Positions 16,261 to 26,025 of a stretch of 64,000 nucleotides of DNA are shown in pieces; position 1 is the first letter of the stretch; every line of letters starts with the position of its first letter. Under the pieces are notes generated by a model. That model was not told where the DNA came from. It ran no database searches and saw only the letters and a program-made list of their open reading frames with translations. The translations under genes were made by a program, and so were the position numbers. This DNA is from Amycolatopsis coloradensis (GTDB lineage: Bacteria > Actinomycetota > Actinomycetes > Mycobacteriales > Pseudonocardiaceae), in the NCBI RefSeq assembly GCF_001953865.1, contig NZ_MQUQ01000001.1, positions 330,890-394,889 of the forward strand. The letters run 5' to 3'.

Positions 16261-19200
16261 TCAGACCGACACCGCGGCACCGGTGATCCCGACCCGCCCT
16301 TTGGAGACGGTCTGGACTCCCTCCATCACGGTGAGCGGATTCCCGTCCGGCGCGACGGCGGAGAACACGCCGGTCGCGGCGTCCCAGTGCAGGCGGATGC
16401 CCGCCGGGTGGCGCTCGGCCAGGTCGACGTCGGTGTCGCCGGTGAACCACTCGACGCGGCGGACGTAGCGGGGCACCTCCAGCTCCTGCACGCCCTCGGC
16501 CACCGGGCACAACGGACGGGTGCGGGCCAGGCCGTCCAGCAGCAGAGTCGGCAACGCCAGCACCGCGCACACCTCCGGCAGCGAGCCGGGGTCCGGCCGC
16601 CACAGCGCCGATGCCCCGGAACGCCCGGCTCGCCACTCGCTGGTGGTGCGGAAGCCACCGGACAACAAGACCGGGGACCGCGGGTCGTAGTAGGGCGACC
16701 CGACCGGCTGGTCGATGTCCTCCCCCGGTACGGGGGTCGTCACCCGCCTCGGCGGGCCGGTCAGCACCGTCGCGCGGAAGTGCTCGCGGTCTCGCCGGAG
16801 CACCCGCCCGCCGGGTGTGGTGACGTCCGAAGTGACGCGCACCAGCACCGAGGGCCGTGCCGTCGACCGGCCGTGGTTGACCACCGCGGTGATCCGGTAC
16901 TCCGCGGTCCGGGCCGTGGCCCGGACCCACTGGGAGAAGGACAGGTCGCGCAGCGCGTGGATGGGCTCACCGGGCAGGAGGGCCCGGGCCGCCTCGACCG
17001 CGACGCCCATCAGCATCGTGCCGGGCAGGGTCGGTTTGCCGTCGACGAGGTGTTCGCTGAGGTAGCCGGCCCGGTGTTCGTCGAGCACCAGCCGCCAGGT
17101 GGCCGACCGCTCGTCGTGGCTGTCCGCCACGCCGAGGAACCCGCTCGTCGGCGCGGCGGACGGCGGGGTGGCGAGGTAACCGGGGAATTGCCGTTCGAAC
17201 GATTCGCGCTCACTGGCCCCGATGAACGAGACCACGGAGTCGCGGGGACCGGGCTGGGCCAGCTCGGTGACGAAGTGCGCGACGCCCTCGGCCTTGCTCA
17301 TCGAGCTGAGCCGCTGGACTCGTGTCAGCAGAGACTGGGTGACCGCGTTGCCACCGAGGCCGACCTCGTCCCACACCGTCCAAGCGATGGTGTATTCGTC
17401 GCGTTGCCCCACCACTCGCTCGTGGCGTGCGGCGGCGGCGAGGAAGTCGTTGCCCGAGGAGTACTCGACCTCGCCGGGCAGACCGACCAACCCGGTGACC
17501 GAGCCGAAGTTGCACCACAGGCGCGGCGGCGAAGCGGTGAACGCGTCCTTGAGGTTCCGGTATCCGTCGAGCTTGACGTCCCTGACGCGGCGGAATTCCC
17601 GCAAGGTCTTGCGGGCCAGGTCGCCGGGGTGGTGGACGCCGGCCCCGTTGATCAGCAAGTCGACCCGGCCGTCCTGCGCCAGCACCGTGCCGACGGCCTC
17701 CCGCACCGCGGCGGGATCGGTCACGTCACAAGTCAGGTAGCGCACCGAGTCCTGTCCGCAACGCCGCCGCAGGCGTTGCAGTGTCAGCAGACTCTCCCTG
17801 GCGCGCAGTAGCCGCTCAAACCCGCGGTTGAGCTCGGCGACCGAGGCACCGTCCCCGGAGTTCCTGCCCTCGGCGATGAACCGGGCGCGGTGGCGCGGCA
17901 GCTCCTCCTCCCCGGCGGCCAGCAAGTCCGCCGGGACGTCCGGCAGGGACGACGACCCGAGCAGCCACACTTTCACCGGCACGTGGTCGAGCAGGCCTTC
18001 CACCGTGGCGGCGGTGATGCCACGCGCGCCCCCGGTGGCCACCACGACGTCACCGGGCCGCAGCGGGAGCGGTCCCGTCCTCGGTGGTACCGGCCGCAGT
18101 CGCTGCCGGTACCGGGTACCTGACCGCCGGAAGGTCAGCGGCAATCCGCGACCGTGGCCCAGCTCTGCTTCCAGCTCCCGCCAGCTCACCTCGACCGGTT
18201 CGTCGCAGATCAGCACGCGGCACGCGCATCCGGGCAGTTCCCAGCTCAGGCTCTTGACGAAGCCGGTGAACATCCCGGTGACCGCCCCTGGCACACCCTG
18301 CCGCATCGGGTCGGCCAGGAGTACGCCGAGCGATCCCTCCTCCAGGTCGTCGGCGCAGCGTTGTGCCGCGAGGAACAAGGCCTCGTGCAGGGCGAGAGGG
18401 AGAACCGCCGGACCGGGCTCGTCCTGACAAGACGCGTAGACACGCAGGTGCCGGTACCGCCGGTCGGAGGTTCCGAGCACCGGCTCCACCACAGCCTCGG
18501 GATCGTCACCGGGGCGCACCACGACGACGGTCGCGGACGCCGCGCCGGCCGGAGCCGTGACGGCCGGTGCGCTCACCTCGTCGGTCAGTACCAGGCAGCC
18601 CGCCGGTATGGCGCCACCGGCGTCCGGCAGCGGCGGCAGCGGTTCCAGCCTGGGGACGTGTCTCGTGGTGACGGTATCCCGCGGCGGTACGGGCACGACG
18701 TGATTCGCGCGTCGCGAAGCGTCACCGGTCTCGATGGCCGGGTGGACGGTGACGGCGGGGCCGGGGAAGGCACCGGTGACCGTCACCGGCCGCTCCGGCT
18801 GGCCAGCCAGTGCGGCGAGCAGGTCGATGGCTCCGTCCGCGGCGAGGTAGGTGCGGGCGCGGGCCGGGCCGTCGGGCACGGAGCGCCGGTCGGGCCGGGG
18901 GTCGGTGGTCAGCGCGCACAGCACCGGCCAGCCTTTCGCCTCGGCGTCGGATCTCTTCGCCAGCGCCAGCAGGAAGGCGCCCTCGGCCAAGCGGTCCGCC
19001 GGCTCGTCCAGCAGCGCCGCCAACTCGGGCGTGCTGTTGCCGTTCATCGCCAGCACCAGTGCCAGGTCGATCTCACCGGCGGTCAGGTAGTGGGAGGCGG
19101 TCCGCACGGCGGTGAGTGCCGACGAGGCGCCCGTGTCGAGCGTGAGCGCGGGGCCGTGCAGGTCCAGGCGGTTGGCCAACCGCGCCGGGATGATGTTGGG

Positions 19201-22047
19201 CCCGATCCCGGGGAGGGTGTCCTCGTTGGTGACCTCGCACTCCCGGCGAACCTCGTCCAGGCAGTCGCGCAGGGCCGACTCCAGAGCGGCCGCGGGTACC
19301 CCGTCCTCGGGACGCGCGCGGAGATTTCCCAGATCGTCGGCGTAGCAGCGCAACGCAGTGACTATCGCGGTGGTGACCGGACCGGTGTGGGCGGCCAGCA
19401 CGCCGGTGCGCTCCTCCACCCCTTCCCAGAGCGCCCCGTGTTCCTCGGCGAACCGCGCGGCGACGGCGAGGGCCATGAGCTGGGTGTGGTCGACCGTTCG
19501 CACCGTGCGCGGGGCCATCCGCAGCTCACGGGCCGACGGCGCGGGGTACGGCGTCGGGAACGCGGCGAGCGACGCCGGTGGCTCACCGGCGGCCAACCTC
19601 GCGCGCACCTGTTCCGGCGAGGGGTCACCGGGCAGGTGGGCGCTCCACCCGACCAGCACCACGTCGTCGAGGTCCGGGCACGGAACCGAGCGGGGCAGCG
19701 GGTGACCGGCCGGCGGCACGTCTTGCACGAGCAGGTGGGCGTCGGTGCCGCCGAACCCGAACGCGGACACCCCCACGGTTCGCGCCCGGTCGTCCCGCCG
19801 GGGCAGCGGCACGTCCGCGGCGGGGACGCGCACCCGTTTGTCCCGCAGATCCTCCGGCAGGTCGGTCGGCGGACGCTGCGCCGGGATCAGCCCATGGCGC
19901 AGCCCGAGGACGGCGTGGATCAGCGACACCACGCCGGCGGGCCACCCCGTGTGCCCGACGAGGGACTTGTTCGACGTGCACGGGTAACCGGCCGGTGGTG
20001 CGAGAGCCTCCAGGGTGTCCAGCTCCACCCGATCCCCCACCGACGTGCCGGTGCCGTGGGCGACGATCCAGTCGACGTCCTCGGCGGCCAGGTCGTTGAC
20101 CTGCCTGGCGCGGCGGACCGCCCGTTCCTGTCCGCTGCGGTTGGGGGCGTAGACGGCCTTGCCCCGGCCGTCCGACGCCGCGCCGAGCCCGCCGAGCAAG
20201 GCCAGCACCTCGTCGCCGTCCTCGCGCGCCCGGCGCAAGGTCTTCAGCACGACGGCACCGGCGCCGTCGGAGAACAGGGTGCCGTCCGCGGCCCGGTCGA
20301 ACGCGTGCACGCCACCGCTGCCGCTCAGCCCACGCAGTGCGCTGAACATGATCGAGAACCGCGGGGTGTTGGTGAACACGCCCGCGCACACGGCGACGTC
20401 GCACCCTTCGGCCATCAGGATCTTCGTGCCGAGGTCCACGGCGTAGAGGCTGGACGAACAGGCGGTGTCCACTGCGGTGTACGGCGAACCCGGCGGCAGC
20501 AGTTCGGCGATCGCGGCATCGACGACGCGGTCGGGCAGGTGGCCGGGCCCGTGACCGGTGGCGAACGGGTAATGCCGGCGCAGCAGCGCGCGCAGGCGTC
20601 CGGGCAACGCGTCACGGTCGGCTCGCGGGTCCGGCCAGTGGGCGGGCAGACGCCGCGCGGAGAGCTGGACCAGCAGCGACTCCTCCAGGTGCTGATTGCC
20701 CTCCACCGTGGTGCCGACGAAGCACTCGACGCGGTCTTCGGGCCGCCGGGTGACGTTCTCGTACGCCTGGGCGATGCTGTGCCGCAGCCACTGCGCCGAA
20801 ACGTCCTGGGCGCAGGACCGCGCCTTGGCCTCTTTGTGCAGGCGCGGCTCGTGCAGGTAACCGCCGCGGAAGGTGTACGCGCGGTCTTCCGCGCCCGGCT
20901 CGTCCGACAGGAAGGCATCCCGGCGGAAGCGCTCCCCCGGCTCGTCGAACACCGGCTCACCGCCACGCAGCAGTTCCCAGAACTCCTCGGGGCCGTTCGC
21001 GCCGGGCAGGACCAGGCCCATGCCGACCACCGCCACCACGTTCGCGTCGTCGCCCGGGTCCGCGGCGCGCGGTGCCGGACGGGCGGGGAGCCGCATCCGC
21101 GGCGCATCGGCGGGCGCTGCCACCGGAGAAGGCGTGTGCGCAGCCGTTCCGGGCTCCGGCCGGGAACTCGCGGGCCTCTCGGCGGTACGCGCTCGTGGCA
21201 CTTCCGCCGGCGGTGCCGGTTCCGGGTCGGGGGCCGAGGTGACCGGCGGGTCGGACGCCGCACCCGCCGGGGAGTTCGGCCGCAACATGGCGTGCCCCAG
21301 GGACAATCCACCGTCGGCCAGCACACTCTGCCCGGTGACCCAGGACATGCGCGGGGAAGCCAGCGCGGTGACCAGACGGGCCAGTTCCTCTTCCGTCCCC
21401 AGCCGGCCCAGGGGGGCACTCGCGACGGAGGTCTCGCGCAGGGCGGCGTTGCCCGGGAACAGTTCTGCGGTCGGGTTGTCCAGCAGACCGGCCGACGCGA
21501 CGTTCACCCGCACGCCGGATGCCGCGAACTCGACGGCGAGATAGCGGCTCAGCGCTTCCAGTGCCGCCTTTCCGACCCCGATCGCGGCATAGTTGTCCAC
21601 CACCATCCCCGCCCCGATGGACGACACGTTGACCACCGACCCGCCGGTCTCGGCCAGCAGCGGCAGGGCGGCCCGCGCGCACCGTCGCGCACCGTGCACG
21701 TTGACGTCGAAGACCTTCAGCCACTCCGCGTCAGTGAGGGAGTCGGCGGCCGCCAGCACGCCGCGCGCCGCGTTGTTCACCAGCACGTCCAATCGGCCGG
21801 AGCGCTCGCGCACGGTCTCGAACATCGCCGTGACATCGGCTGCCTTGGCGACACTGGCCCGGATCAGCTCGCTCGACCCGCCCGCTTCGGCGATCTCCGC
21901 CGCGACTCGCCGAGCGGCCTGCTCGGAGTGGAAGTAGTTGACGACGACGTGAGCGCCGAGCGAGGCGAACTCTCGCGCGATCGCCCGTCCCACCCCCTTG
22001 CCGCCGCCGGTGACGAGAACCACCTTGCCCGCGAACTCGTTCGGCAT
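16261..22047 (-). CDS. Megasynthase: FabL-like ER - KS - CLF - KR - DH
   Basis: This 1928-residue multidomain synthase (counted from ATG 22047) has, in order: a FabL/enoyl-ACP-reductase-III-like SDR (1-255; VTGGGKGVG, NNAARGVL, Tyr153-x6-Lys160); an Ala/Pro linker; a ketosynthase (about 355-800; Cys530 in DTACSSS, His664 in HGTGT, His699 in GHT); a second KS-like domain of chain-length-factor type (about 800-1100; Ala974 replaces the cysteine in DTGASSA); a ketoreductase (about 1330-1600; VATGGARGIT); and a polyketide-type dehydratase (about 1640-1928; His1666 in HLVDGKPTLP). It has no ACP or AT of its own and so must work with the AT-ACP encoded just upstream. A GTG at 22077 overlapping the upstream stop (GTGA) is an alternative start; ATG 22047 has GGAAAGG 8 bases before it. 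KS-CLF pairs are typical of PfaC. Confidence 0.9.
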   Translation of the reverse strand: MPNEFAGKVVLVTGGGKGVGRAIAREFASLGAHVVVNYFHSEQAARRVAAEIAEAGGSSELIRASVAKAADVTAMFETVRERSGRLDVLVNNAARGVLAAADSLTDAEWLKVFDVNVHGARRCARAALPLLAETGGSVVNVSSIGAGMVVDNYAAIGVGKAALEALSRYLAVEFAASGVRVNVASAGLLDNPTAELFPGNAALRETSVASAPLGRLGTEEELARLVTALASPRMSWVTGQSVLADGGLSLGHAMLRPNSPAGAASDPPVTSAPDPEPAPPAEVPRARTAERPASSRPEPGTAAHTPSPVAAPADAPRMRLPARPAPRAADPGDDANVVAVVGMGLVLPGANGPEEFWELLRGGEPVFDEPGERFRRDAFLSDEPGAEDRAYTFRGGYLHEPRLHKEAKARSCAQDVSAQWLRHSIAQAYENVTRRPEDRVECFVGTTVEGNQHLEESLLVQLSARRLPAHWPDPRADRDALPGRLRALLRRHYPFATGHGPGHLPDRVVDAAIAELLPPGSPYTAVDTACSSSLYAVDLGTKILMAEGCDVAVCAGVFTNTPRFSIMFSALRGLSGSGGVHAFDRAADGTLFSDGAGAVVLKTLRRAREDGDEVLALLGGLGAASDGRGKAVYAPNRSGQERAVRRARQVNDLAAEDVDWIVAHGTGTSVGDRVELDTLEALAPPAGYPCTSNKSLVGHTGWPAGVVSLIHAVLGLRHGLIPAQRPPTDLPEDLRDKRVRVPAADVPLPRRDDRARTVGVSAFGFGGTDAHLLVQDVPPAGHPLPRSVPCPDLDDVVLVGWSAHLPGDPSPEQVRARLAAGEPPASLAAFPTPYPAPSARELRMAPRTVRTVDHTQLMALAVAARFAEEHGALWEGVEERTGVLAAHTGPVTTAIVTALRCYADDLGNLRARPEDGVPAAALESALRDCLDEVRRECEVTNEDTLPGIGPNIIPARLANRLDLHGPALTLDTGASSALTAVRTASHYLTAGEIDLALVLAMNGNSTPELAALLDEPADRLAEGAFLLALAKRSDAEAKGWPVLCALTTDPRPDRRSVPDGPARARTYLAADGAIDLLAALAGQPERPVTVTGAFPGPAVTVHPAIETGDASRRANHVVPVPPRDTVTTRHVPRLEPLPPLPDAGGAIPAGCLVLTDEVSAPAVTAPAGAASATVVVVRPGDDPEAVVEPVLGTSDRRYRHLRVYASCQDEPGPAVLPLALHEALFLAAQRCADDLEEGSLGVLLADPMRQGVPGAVTGMFTGFVKSLSWELPGCACRVLICDEPVEVSWRELEAELGHGRGLPLTFRRSGTRYRQRLRPVPPRTGPLPLRPGDVVVATGGARGITAATVEGLLDHVPVKVWLLGSSSLPDVPADLLAAGEEELPRHRARFIAEGRNSGDGASVAELNRGFERLLRARESLLTLQRLRRRCGQDSVRYLTCDVTDPAAVREAVGTVLAQDGRVDLLINGAGVHHPGDLARKTLREFRRVRDVKLDGYRNLKDAFTASPPRLWCNFGSVTGLVGLPGEVEYSSGNDFLAAAARHERVVGQRDEYTIAWTVWDEVGLGGNAVTQSLLTRVQRLSSMSKAEGVAHFVTELAQPGPRDSVVSFIGASERESFERQFPGYLATPPSAAPTSGFLGVADSHDERSATWRLVLDEHRAGYLSEHLVDGKPTLPGTMLMGVAVEAARALLPGEPIHALRDLSFSQWVRATARTAEYRITAVVNHGRSTARPSVLVRVTSDVTTPGGRVLRRDREHFRATVLTGPPRRVTTPVPGEDIDQPVGSPYYDPRSPVLLSGGFRTTSEWRAGRSGASALWRPDPGSLPEVCAVLALPTLLLDGLARTRPLCPVAEGVQELEVPRYVRRVEWFTGDTDVDLAERHPAGIRLHWDAATGVFSAVAPDGNPLTVMEGVQTVSKGRVGITGAAVSV

Positions 22048-22073
22048 CGTCTTCGCCTTTCCAGGTGACCGGC

Positions 22074-23483
22074 TCACGTGCGCGCTCCCACTGGCCGCCG
22101 TCCCTCACGCAGCTCCAGAAGGAGGTCGACGATGGCGTCGAGGGTCGTGTAATTGGTCAGGCGCACCTTCGATTCCGCGACGGGCAGGTCGAAGCGCTCC
22201 GAGGCCCGCGCGAACGCCTCGGTCTGTTTGATCGAGTCGATGCCGAGGTCCCCTTCCAGGTCGGCATCCGATTCGAGGGCGTCTGGGGGGTACCCCAGCA
22301 AATCGGCGTACAGCTCCCGCACCACCTCGAGCACGGCCTCGCGGTCGCCGTCGCCGTTCACCGCGGTGGGAGTCCGGGGTTCCGGGCGTTGGCGGGACGC
22401 GGGAATCCGCGGCGGAGTGGGTGCGACGTCATCCCGCGCGGTGGTTCGCCGCGACACCCGCACCGGTGCGACGGGCGCGTCCGCCGGACGGGTCGACGGC
22501 CTGCCGTTGTCCTGTTGCGACGCCAGTTCCTCCACATCGGACCGCAGCGACCGGGTGTCCGTGCGCTTGCGGAACGGCGCCGCGGTCGTCACGCCGGGGA
22601 CGATGCCTGCCACAAGGTCGGCCAGGACGCCCTTCGGGCCGGCTTCCACGAACCGCCGTGCACCGTCCGCGTGGACCGCACGCACCGCGTCGAGGAACCG
22701 CACACGCAGGACCAGGTGACCGCTGATCACCCGCTCCACGTCCGCGATGTCCTCGACGTACCGGCCCAGCAGCGACGAGTGGACGCGCAGCCGCGGTGCC
22801 CGCTTGGGCACGTCGGCCACCCGTGCGCCGAAGTCCTCCGCCGCGCCCGCCATGAGACGGTTGTGGAACGGATAAGGGATGCGCAGGCGTGTCGCGGTGA
22901 TGCCAAGCACTTCGGCGACCTCCTCCAGCCGCTGGAGGTCGGTGTCCGGTCCGGATACGGCGACCTGGTCGGGGCTGTTGTCCGCGGCGACCGCCAGGTT
23001 CCACTCGTCCAACGCGTCCAGCAAGTGCTGTGCGCGGCGCGCGCCGCAGTTCAAGGCCACGAGGCCACCGGGTGGCGCGCTGGACCGCCGCAGCGACTCG
23101 TCCCGCCTGCCCACCAGGCGCGCGCCATCCTCCAGGGAGAGGGCCCCGGCGGCGGTCAGCGCCACCAGTTCGCCGAAACTGTGTCCCAGCAGGATGTCCG
23201 GACGCACGCCGCAGTCCTCGACCACCAGCCGGAAGGCGGTCACGGAAGCGGCGAAGATCGCCAGGTGCAGGGCGGGCGGGTCATGGTCCACGAGATCGTG
23301 CAACGTCGGCGAGTTCGCGTCGAGGAGCATCGGTGAGACCGGCTCGCGGCCCAGCTCGGCCGCTACGTCGTCGATGGTGGCCAGGGTCGCGTCGACCAGC
23401 GGGTGACGGTCGACCAGGTCGCGGAACACCCCGGGCAGATAGCTGCCCTGACCGGGAAAGAGAAAGGCGTTGCGTGCTGTCAT
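22074..23483 (-). CDS. Acyltransferase - acyl carrier protein didomain
   Basis: This 469-residue protein has an AT domain (1-290; FPGQGSYLPG, active serine Ser102 in GHSFGE, catalytic His in the PYPFHNRLM segment), an Arg/Pro-rich linker, and a C-terminal ACP with Ser417 in the PUFA-synthase-style motif LGIDSIKQTE. It should load malonyl (or another extender) and carry the chain for the KS-CLF protein encoded immediately downstream; the two genes overlap or nearly touch (GTGA at 22074-22077). The start at 23483 is supported by AGAGGAC. The preceding open frame is Arg/His-rich noise. PUFA-type systems usually keep ACPs in PfaA, so a separate AT-ACP is unusual. Confidence 0.9.
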   Translation of the reverse strand: MTARNAFLFPGQGSYLPGVFRDLVDRHPLVDATLATIDDVAAELGREPVSPMLLDANSPTLHDLVDHDPPALHLAIFAASVTAFRLVVEDCGVRPDILLGHSFGELVALTAAGALSLEDGARLVGRRDESLRRSSAPPGGLVALNCGARRAQHLLDALDEWNLAVAADNSPDQVAVSGPDTDLQRLEEVAEVLGITATRLRIPYPFHNRLMAGAAEDFGARVADVPKRAPRLRVHSSLLGRYVEDIADVERVISGHLVLRVRFLDAVRAVHADGARRFVEAGPKGVLADLVAGIVPGVTTAAPFRKRTDTRSLRSDVEELASQQDNGRPSTRPADAPVAPVRVSRRTTARDDVAPTPPRIPASRQRPEPRTPTAVNGDGDREAVLEVVRELYADLLGYPPDALESDADLEGDLGIDSIKQTEAFARASERFDLPVAESKVRLTNYTTLDAIVDLLLELREGRRPVGART

Positions 23484-23595
23484 CGATGTCCTCTGGGAGA
23501 TTCGGGGCGCTTCCGGGTGAGGTTCCGGGCACCGGGGCAGTCGGTGGCAATGCGCCCTGTTCCGATGCCGACGGCATTCCGGGTTCTGCTGGCGA

Positions 23596-24096
23596 TCAGT
23601 GCGTCGGTGGGACGAGCAGGTGTGGAGGAGTCGCCGCGCCCGAAGCGAGCGTCCTGGCACGACGGCACTCCTCCGGGTCGACGAGGCGCTCGCACAGAGC
23701 GGTGAACGCGGCCTCCGTCCTGGTGGCGGCGCCGAGTTTGAGCAGAACGGTGTGCACGTAGTTCTTGGCGGTCTTGTCGGAGATGTCGAGCAGCTCCGCG
23801 ATCTTCCGGTTGGACAATCCCGCCGTCACCAGCGTGAGCACCCGATTCTCCTGGTTGCTCAGCCGCAGGTCGCCGGATCTGTCACCGCGGGACGGCTCCG
23901 CCGGCGCCCGCGGTCCGCCGGTATCGGCGCCGGAACCGCCCCGATCGGACAGCAACCGGGTGGCCAGCGCCAACGAGTCAACGGCTTGCCGGACGCAGAG
24001 GAGGGCGTGTTCGACCAGTTCGGTGGTGTCGTCGTCCTGGTTCCGTCCTTGGCCTCTCGTCGGCATGGTGAGCACGTGTGCACCGGTTGTCGTCAC
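23596..24096 (-). CDS. LuxR-family HTH regulator (small)
   Basis: This 166-residue protein has a variable N-terminal part (helical, about residues 25-60) and a C-terminal LuxR-type helix-turn-helix: LSNQENRVLTLVTAGLSNRKIAELLDIS, then KTAKNYVHTVLLKLGA. The GTG start at 24096 is supported by GAGGAG at 6 bases. There is no receiver or autoinducer domain, so the signal is unknown. It sits inside the leftward synthase operon between the WS/DGAT and AT-ACP genes and resembles the second LuxR protein at 28205-28561 in its HTH. Both are good candidates for pathway-specific regulators. Confidence 0.85.
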   Translation of the reverse strand: MTTTGAHVLTMPTRGQGRNQDDDTTELVEHALLCVRQAVDSLALATRLLSDRGGSGADTGGPRAPAEPSRGDRSGDLRLSNQENRVLTLVTAGLSNRKIAELLDISDKTAKNYVHTVLLKLGAATRTEAAFTALCERLVDPEECRRARTLASGAATPPHLLVPPTH

Positions 24097-24130
24097 TGAG
24101 GTCTCCTCGATGTGGTCGGCGGAAGGGTGT

Positions 24131-25675
24131 TCAGCGACCGCGTTGTGCCGTGGGTTCGCCGCGCGCCTGCTCCTGGCGGGAGGCGAGCCCGATGACCTCG
24201 TCGAAGCTTTCGCGCAGGCAGCGAACGAAAACCCCGGGTTCGGTGATCGCACCCGTGTCCAGGTTGACGCCCATCTGCGCCTGGTCCACATAGGAGACCA
24301 GCGCGACGCTCACCGCACCGCGGAGCAGCGGCGCGTACGGCTGGATCGCGACCACCTTGGCCCCCGCCAGGTACACCGGCTGCGGGATACCCGCGAAGTT
24401 GCTGGCCAGCAGGTCGTTGTCGCGGAACATCTCCTTGGTGATCCGGCCCACCACCGACGGCGGCAGCGGGGTGATCGGGCGGGAAATGAGGCTGAGCGCG
24501 TGCAGGGTGGGCCCCTCCCGCACGGCGGTGACGGCGTCGTGGATCAGCCCCACTCGCTCGGCAGGCGTGCGACCACCGACCGGGAGCACCAGGCGGGTAC
24601 TGGCCAGGTGGTTTCCGCCCGCGACCGCGCCGGGACGGCGCACGCTGATCGGCAGCAGGGCGGGCAGGATGTCGAGTGCCAGGCCGAAGCGCCGGTGGTA
24701 GCGGTCGAACGCACCCGCCAACCCGGCGAGGTAGGCGTCGTTGAAAGTACCGCCGCAGGCTTTGCCGGCAGCCCTCAGCGCGGCGAACGGCACGTCCACC
24801 ATCTCGAAGTGGGCGTAACGGCTGCGTCCTGCCAGCAAGGGTGCCGGTGGTGCCGACGGGAGCACGGTGGCGTGGGCGAACGACTTCGCCATCCCGAGCA
24901 ACGCCGCCACATCCGGCAGACGCCTGCTCCGTGGGGCGGCGCCGTTGCGCTGGGCACTGCTCAAGACGCTCACCGCGGGCGCGGCACGGTGCCGGATCTT
25001 CCCCGAAACCCGCGGCGGACGCAGCCGACCCAGCATCCTCGCGAATCGTCCGGCGACGAGCAGGGTGCGATTGTCCGCTCGCCGGTTCGGCGGCATCGGC
25101 GGCAGCAGTTTCTCCTCGGCCGGTTCGGCCTCGGCGTCGACAAGCAGGTACACCAGTTGGGACGCACCCGTCCCGTCCGTGAGGCTGTGGTGGAGCTTGA
25201 GCAGATACGCCGCGCCGTGCCCGTCGACCCCCTCGACCAGAACGGCTTCCCACAGTGGTCGCGCGGGACTGAAGGGCGACATGCTCAGCGTTTGGGCGAA
25301 GTCGAGCAATTGTCTGCGCGAACCGGGTGAAGGCAGCCGGACCCGGCGCAGGTGGTGGGTCACGTCGAACGCCGGATCATCGGCCCAGAAAGGCCTTCCC
25401 CAGTGCAGAGGCGGTTCCACGAGCCGCTTGCGCAGCAGCGGCGCGGCCCTGACGACCCACTGGTGCCGGTCCACGAGACGCTCCCAGTCGGGAGCACGGT
25501 CCAGCAGCAGAAGACCGACCAGATTGGCCTCGACCCCCGCGCTGCTGTCGACCCGCCAGAACATGGTCTCCACCGCGTTCATCTCCCGCACCGCACCCCA
25601 GGACACCGAGTTCGAGAGGTGCCGGAACGGACTTGAGTTCATGTTGTACCCGCTTTCGCCGTCGAGAATGGACAT
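24131..25675 (-). CDS. Wax ester synthase/diacylglycerol acyltransferase (WS/DGAT family)
   Basis: This 514-residue protein has the condensation-like acyltransferase fold. The catalytic HHxxxDG motif is present (His162, His163, Asp167 in LHHSLTDGTG). The family's C-terminal motif region (NHLASTRLVLPVGG) and the ND..LASNFAGIPQPVYLAGAKV segment are also visible. Family members move an acyl group from CoA (or a carrier) to an alcohol or diacylglycerol, making wax esters or triacylglycerol. The start at 25675 follows GTGGAG; ATG 25582 near MNAVETMFW is an alternative. It is the first gene of the leftward block, 34 bases ahead of the LuxR gene. With no thioesterase in the locus, it is the best candidate for off-loading or esterifying the synthase product. 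Confidence 0.9.
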   Translation of the reverse strand: MSILDGESGYNMNSSPFRHLSNSVSWGAVREMNAVETMFWRVDSSAGVEANLVGLLLLDRAPDWERLVDRHQWVVRAAPLLRKRLVEPPLHWGRPFWADDPAFDVTHHLRRVRLPSPGSRRQLLDFAQTLSMSPFSPARPLWEAVLVEGVDGHGAAYLLKLHHSLTDGTGASQLVYLLVDAEAEPAEEKLLPPMPPNRRADNRTLLVAGRFARMLGRLRPPRVSGKIRHRAAPAVSVLSSAQRNGAAPRSRRLPDVAALLGMAKSFAHATVLPSAPPAPLLAGRSRYAHFEMVDVPFAALRAAGKACGGTFNDAYLAGLAGAFDRYHRRFGLALDILPALLPISVRRPGAVAGGNHLASTRLVLPVGGRTPAERVGLIHDAVTAVREGPTLHALSLISRPITPLPPSVVGRITKEMFRDNDLLASNFAGIPQPVYLAGAKVVAIQPYAPLLRGAVSVALVSYVDQAQMGVNLDTGAITEPGVFVRCLRESFDEVIGLASRQEQARGEPTAQRGR

Positions 25676-26025
25676 TGACGAAACTCCACATCGGATTCGA
25701 CTCGACGGCGCCGCCGCCCATTTCGGTCGATTCCGCTGACAGCTCACGCTACTCGGAAGAAATGGCCGCACAACGGTCATTCCCACGCATATTGTTGAAC
25801 GTGTTGAAAAGGGAGACCGTTCACCCGTGACATTGGTACTAGTTCGAGAAGACCATTGGCCCGCTCTCCCCTTGCCCGGAGACTGGGCGTGGCTGCTTGA
25901 AGCCTTTCGACCGGTGCCGATAGAGGCCCGGACGGTCCCACGTCGCCCGGCGTGCACGGACGAGTCCGTCGAAAAACCGGACCTCACCGAATCGGCCCGG
26001 ACACCATCACGCGAGGAGAGCGACC
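25676..26025. promoter_or_regulatory. Divergent promoter region of the WS/DGAT operon and the phasin-like operon
   Basis: This 350-base region is the only AT-richer stretch in the synthase locus (about 25,740-25,860) and lies between divergent starts. It contains GCGGCCATT (minus strand, 25762-25770), also found upstream of the second LuxR gene. No precise -35/-10 is called. A short + frame at 25827 has no support. Confidence 0.45.

Noticed and set aside
18154..22068. A very long open frame (about 1300 codons) on the + strand, antisense to the KS-CLF synthase
   Set aside because: It is an artefact of high GC at third codon positions: the composition is Arg/Gly/Gln/Val/His-rich, it has no domain, and the minus strand encodes clear catalytic motifs over the whole span.
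24093..25253. An alternative minus-strand frame inside the WS/DGAT gene
   Set aside because: It contains no family motif, while the other frame carries HHSLTDG and the rest of the acyltransferase fold.
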